A DNA stretch of 8,537 bases. It comes from Dehalococcoidia bacterium. GTDB lineage: Bacteria; Chloroflexota; Dehalococcoidia; JAENJB01. Where the stretch lies: NCBI GenBank assembly GCA_016844565.1, contig JAENJB010000079.1, positions 1 through 8,537 of the forward strand. The letters run 5' to 3'. The notes beneath the pieces are model-generated. The model was not told the DNA's origin. It saw nothing but the letters and a program-made list of their open reading frames with translations, and searched no databases. This document shows positions 6,127-8,537 of this stretch, piece after piece (position 1 is the first letter of the stretch; each line of letters begins with the position of its first letter). The position numbers and the translations under genes were made by a program.

Positions 6127-6492
6127 TCAAAGTTTCTTCCGGTAGTCCTCGATAGCCTGGTGAAGGGTCTCCGCAGCGAGGGTAGAGCAATGCCTCTTGT
6201 TGGGCGGCAACCCTCCCAGTGCCTCAGAGACCGATTGGTCGGAAATAGCTAGCGCCTCCGACAGAGACTTCCCCTTGGCCATCTCCGTGATCATGCTGCC
6301 GGAGGCGATGGTGGCCGAGCAGCCGAAGGCCTGAAAACGGATGTCGGCGATGCGCCCGCCATTCACCTTGATGAAGACCTTCAGCAGATCGCCGCAGGCC
6401 GGGTTCTCCTGGCTGCCCTCGCCCTGGGCGTCAGGCATGACGCCGGCGTTGCGCGGGTGCGCGAAATGGTCTTTGGCTATATCAGTATACAA
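6127..6492 (-). CDS. iscU: Iron-sulfur cluster assembly scaffold IscU/NifU-type
   Basis: Cytosolic scaffold (121 residues) on which IscS-derived sulfur and iron are assembled into [2Fe-2S] and [4Fe-4S] clusters before transfer. All ligand positions of E. coli IscU are present: Cys33 and Asp35 in NPACGD, Cys58 in FGCSATIASGS, and His101-Cys102 in KRHCS (E. coli 37, 39, 63, 105, 106). LPPNK (95-99) is one change from the LPPVK site bound by HscA. There is no C-terminal Nfu domain, so it is IscU-like, not full-length NifU. I prefer TTG at 6492: it gives (M)YTDIAKDHFAHPRN, the family's standard N-terminus, and has AGGGGGA about 5 nt upstream. The ATG at 6513 adds seven atypical residues and abuts a GGAG with no spacing inside a hairpin. 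It lies downstream of iscS. Confidence 0.93.
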   Translation of the reverse strand: MYTDIAKDHFAHPRNAGVMPDAQGEGSQENPACGDLLKVFIKVNGGRIADIRFQAFGCSATIASGSMITEMAKGKSLSEALAISDQSVSEALGGLPPNKRHCSTLAAETLHQAIEDYRKKL

Positions 6493-6507
6493 CCTATCCC
6501 CCTGTAT

Positions 6508-6534
6508 CCCCATCTCCTTTTCAAGGAGATGGGG
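6508..6534. promoter_or_regulatory. 12-bp hairpin in the iscS-iscU gap, iscU leader
   Basis: A perfect inverted repeat: CCCCATCTCCTT (6508-6519) and AAGGAGATGGGG (6523-6534) with a 3-nt loop. In the minus-strand transcript it lies just upstream of the iscU ribosome site and TTG start, and would bury the alternative ATG at 6513 with its GGAG. No U run follows, so it is not an intrinsic terminator. It could stabilise or separate the iscS and iscU messages, affect initiation, or be another interspersed palindrome. Confidence 0.6.
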
Positions 6535-6586
6535 TAGTGAGTTTTCGAGATGTCCTCACGGCCCTCTTGACGCCCGTCATCCAACC

Positions 6587-7783
6587 TCAGCATGGTCTCC
6601 GGGCCGGCGGGACGAGGGGCGATATCGCCCTCAACTTCTCCACCACGTCCGGCAGGAGGGAAAGGACATAGTCTACCTCCTCGTCCGTATTCTGGCTGCC
6701 CAGGGTGAAACGGAGGCTGCCGTGGGCCAGGGCGCCGGGGATACCCATAGCGAGAAGAACATGCGACGGTTCGAGCGACCCGGCAGCGCAGGCACTGCCG
6801 CTGGAGGCGGCCACGTTGGCGAAATCAAGATGGAGCAGGATGGACTCACCCTCCACCGCATCGAAGCAGAAGCTGGCATTGAATGCCAGCCTCCGGGCTG
6901 GGTGGCCGGTGAGATGCGCCCCCGGCACTTTGGCCAGTATCCTTTCTATAAGCTTGTCCCGCAGGCCACGGCAATGTTGGACGTTGGATTCACGACTTCC
7001 CACCACCAGCTTCATGGCTTCCGCCAGTCCAACGATGCCGGCCACGTTCTCAGTCCCGGCCCGCTTGTTCCTCTCCTGAGAACCTCCGCCCTGATGGGGC
7101 AGGAAGGGGACATCCTTTTTCATATACAGCAACCCTACCCCCTTCGGCCCATAGAACTTGTGGGCCGACAGGCTGAGCAGGTCAACGCCCAGCTTACCAG
7201 CGTCGAGGTCTTCGAAACCCACCGCCTGCACGGCATCTGTGTGGAAGATGATTTGCCGGCCCAGAGACTCCGCTTTCTTTTTCACGAGGCGGACAATGTC
7301 CGCTACCGGCTGGACCGTGCCCACCTCGTTGTTAGCCAGCATTATGCTCACCAGGACCGTTCTCTCAGTAAGAGCCTTCTCCAGTTCCTCCATCTTGACC
7401 AGGCCGTGACCATCCACCGGCAGTCGAGTGATCTGGAAGCCCAGCTTCTCCAGCAGATGACAGGCTTCGAGCACGGAATGGTGCTCGATAGCGGAGGTGA
7501 TTATGTGGTCGCCGCTCTTTCGGGATGCCAGGGCCACACCCTTGAGGGCGGTGTTGTTGGACTCCGTGCCGCCGCTGGTGAAGACGACCTCACGGGCAGG
7601 ACAACCCAGGATGCCGGCCACCGAGGTGCGGGCGTCCTCCAGTGCCTGACGCGACTCCTGTGCAATTGAATAGATACTGGAAGGATTGCCATACTTCTCG
7701 GAGAAATACGGCAACATGGCATCGAGTACCTTCGGGTGCACCGGCGTCGTCGCCGCGTGGTCGAGATAGATTAGCTTAGACAA
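6587..7783 (-). CDS. iscS: Cysteine desulfurase, IscS/NifS class
   Basis: PLP enzyme of 398 residues that removes sulfur from cysteine and holds it as a persulfide for Fe-S assembly and tRNA thiolation. The N-terminus IYLDHAATTP is the family hallmark. GGTESNN (71-77), the AIEHHSV histidines (101-102), Asp183 in HTDAVQ and PLP Lys209 in SLSAHKFYGPKG are intact. The catalytic Cys332 lies in SSGSACAAGSLEPS, the extended loop of group I enzymes (IscS/NifS), not the SufS type. The start is TTG at 7783, which overlaps the aspS stop by 8 nt; no ATG or GTG lies near the conserved N-terminus, so translation is probably coupled to aspS. GAGG is almost adjacent to the TTG. The downstream partner is iscU, 94 bp away. 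The C-terminus after about residue 385 is a short proline/arginine-rich tail. Confidence 0.96.
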   Translation of the reverse strand: MSKLIYLDHAATTPVHPKVLDAMLPYFSEKYGNPSSIYSIAQESRQALEDARTSVAGILGCPAREVVFTSGGTESNNTALKGVALASRKSGDHIITSAIEHHSVLEACHLLEKLGFQITRLPVDGHGLVKMEELEKALTERTVLVSIMLANNEVGTVQPVADIVRLVKKKAESLGRQIIFHTDAVQAVGFEDLDAGKLGVDLLSLSAHKFYGPKGVGLLYMKKDVPFLPHQGGGSQERNKRAGTENVAGIVGLAEAMKLVVGSRESNVQHCRGLRDKLIERILAKVPGAHLTGHPARRLAFNASFCFDAVEGESILLHLDFANVAASSGSACAAGSLEPSHVLLAMGIPGALAHGSLRFTLGSQNTDEEVDYVLSLLPDVVEKLRAISPLVPPARRPC

Positions 7784-8537
7784 CCTCGTGTTCCGTCTCT
7801 CCCACCAGTCTCAAGCCGAGCTCCTTGATCTGCTCCGGAGACACCAGCGAGGGAGCATCCGTCATCACATCCTGCGCCGCCTGGTTCTTGGGGAAGGGAA
7901 TGACCTCACGGATGCTGGTCTCATTCGCCAGGAGCATCACCAGACGGTCGATTCCGGGGGCGATGCCGCCATGGGGCGGAGCCCCGTACTCGAAAGCCTC
8001 CAGCATATGACCGAACTTGGCCATGATGTCCTCATCGGTATATCCCAGCATATGGAACAGCTTCCTTTGCAGCTCGGGAGTGTGAATCCTGATGCTGCCG
8101 CTGGAGATCTCGTACCCGTTGCAGACAATGTCGTAGTGCTGTCCACGCACCCGAGACGGATCGGTATCGATGAACGGGATATCCTCTGCCACCGGAGCGG
8201 TGAAAGGATGGTGCATCGGCTCCCAGTGCTTCACCTCCTCGTTCCACTCGAAGAGAGGAAAACCCACGATGAAGGAAAAGGCCATCAGGTCGGGGTCGAT
8301 GAGACCCAGGCGGCGCCCCATCTCGGCGCGCAGGTAGGAGAGAGTTTTGTTCACCACATCGGTCTTGCCGGCCACGATGAGGATGAGGTCTCCCAGCTTC
8401 GCTCCGAGGCACCGTCCCATCGCCTCGACCTGCTTCAGGGGGACGTACTTGGCCGCCGCCGATTTCACCATGTCCTGGGTCAGCATATCCAGTTCCCCGG
8501 AGACCGCACCTCCAAGCGCCATGGTCACCAGACCCTT
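7776..8537 (-). CDS. aspS: Aspartyl-tRNA synthetase, C-terminal part (5' end outside the window)
   Basis: Class II synthetase that charges tRNA-Asp (or both tRNA-Asp and tRNA-Asn in species lacking AsnRS). The frame stays open to the window edge (KGLV at 8537-8526), so about 253 C-terminal residues are present. The first part (roughly 8537-8290) is the GAD insertion domain of bacterial AspRS, followed by the catalytic fold. LFEWNEE, then HHPFTAP, is the usual segment entering it. NGYEISSGSIRIH contains the substrate-binding strand. Motif 3 is GGIAPGIDRLVMLL with its invariant Arg, and IREVIPFPKNQ follows as in bacterial AspRS. The GAD domain marks the bacterial type, not the archaeal type. 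The anticodon-binding domain, where discriminating and non-discriminating enzymes differ, lies outside. The TAA stop overlaps the iscS start by 8 nt. Confidence 0.97.
   Translation of the reverse strand, partial: KGLVTMALGGAVSGELDMLTQDMVKSAAAKYVPLKQVEAMGRCLGAKLGDLILIVAGKTDVVNKTLSYLRAEMGRRLGLIDPDLMAFSFIVGFPLFEWNEEVKHWEPMHHPFTAPVAEDIPFIDTDPSRVRGQHYDIVCNGYEISSGSIRIHTPELQRKLFHMLGYTDEDIMAKFGHMLEAFEYGAPPHGGIAPGIDRLVMLLANETSIREVIPFPKNQAAQDVMTDAPSLVSPEQIKELGLRLVGETEHEVV

Noticed and set aside
6341..7669. Long plus-strand open frame of 442 codons opposite iscU and iscS
   Set aside because: It lies wholly antisense to two strongly conserved genes, has low-complexity His/Gln/Gly-rich composition and no recognisable motif. 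Its openness follows from the codon bias of the real genes.

Overview
This window reads as ordinary bacterial chromosome, GC-rich for most of its length, carrying housekeeping and biosynthetic genes. Nearly everything is on the minus strand. The exceptions are the 3' end of a phosphoenolpyruvate synthase gene at the left edge and one tRNA-Pro gene. I infer a Gram-positive-type or monoderm-like lineage, possibly Chloroflexota (Dehalococcoidia). The hints are a membrane-anchored double-parvulin foldase with a short basic cytoplasmic tail, frequent TTG/GTG starts, and short palindromic intergenic repeats. This is a guess from gene style; no marker in the window fixes the taxon.

Layout from left to right. 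Positions 1-698 (+) hold the C-terminal third of ppsA, interrupted by an in-frame TAA at 27-29. Positions 699-753 are a convergent gap with a 9-bp inverted repeat. On the minus strand come folE (754-1317), a REP-like palindrome (1353-1372), thrC (1387-2439), and homoserine dehydrogenase split by a frameshift into an ACT-domain piece (2440-2706) and a catalytic piece (2670-3734). A double-parvulin foldase follows (3756-4988). A divergent promoter region precedes tRNA-Pro(GGG) on the plus strand (5046-5122), and two different repeat families lie between that tRNA and greA. Then, again on the minus strand, come greA with an unusual N-terminal domain (5237-6064), iscU (6127-6492), iscS (7783-6587) and the C-terminal half of aspS (8537-7776).

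Two minus-strand blocks are read as transcription units. In the first, aspS, iscS, iscU and greA run in order; aspS and iscS overlap by 8 nt, and iscS and iscU form a minimal Fe-S assembly pair (sulfur donor plus scaffold). In the second, the foldase, hom, thrC and folE run in order. Hom and ThrC supply the aspartate-semialdehyde to threonine branch (homoserine kinase is not in the window), and FolE makes the first pterin intermediate.

I see no obviously new multi-gene system. The points most worth a second look are: GreA fused to a domain that looks like the core-binding domain of tyrosine recombinases; two gene disruptions (ppsA nonsense, hom frameshift) that are either assembly errors or real decay; a 12-bp hairpin in the iscU leader; and a foldase whose two parvulin domains both appear to lack the usual histidines. 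No gene-free stretch exceeds 300 bases.
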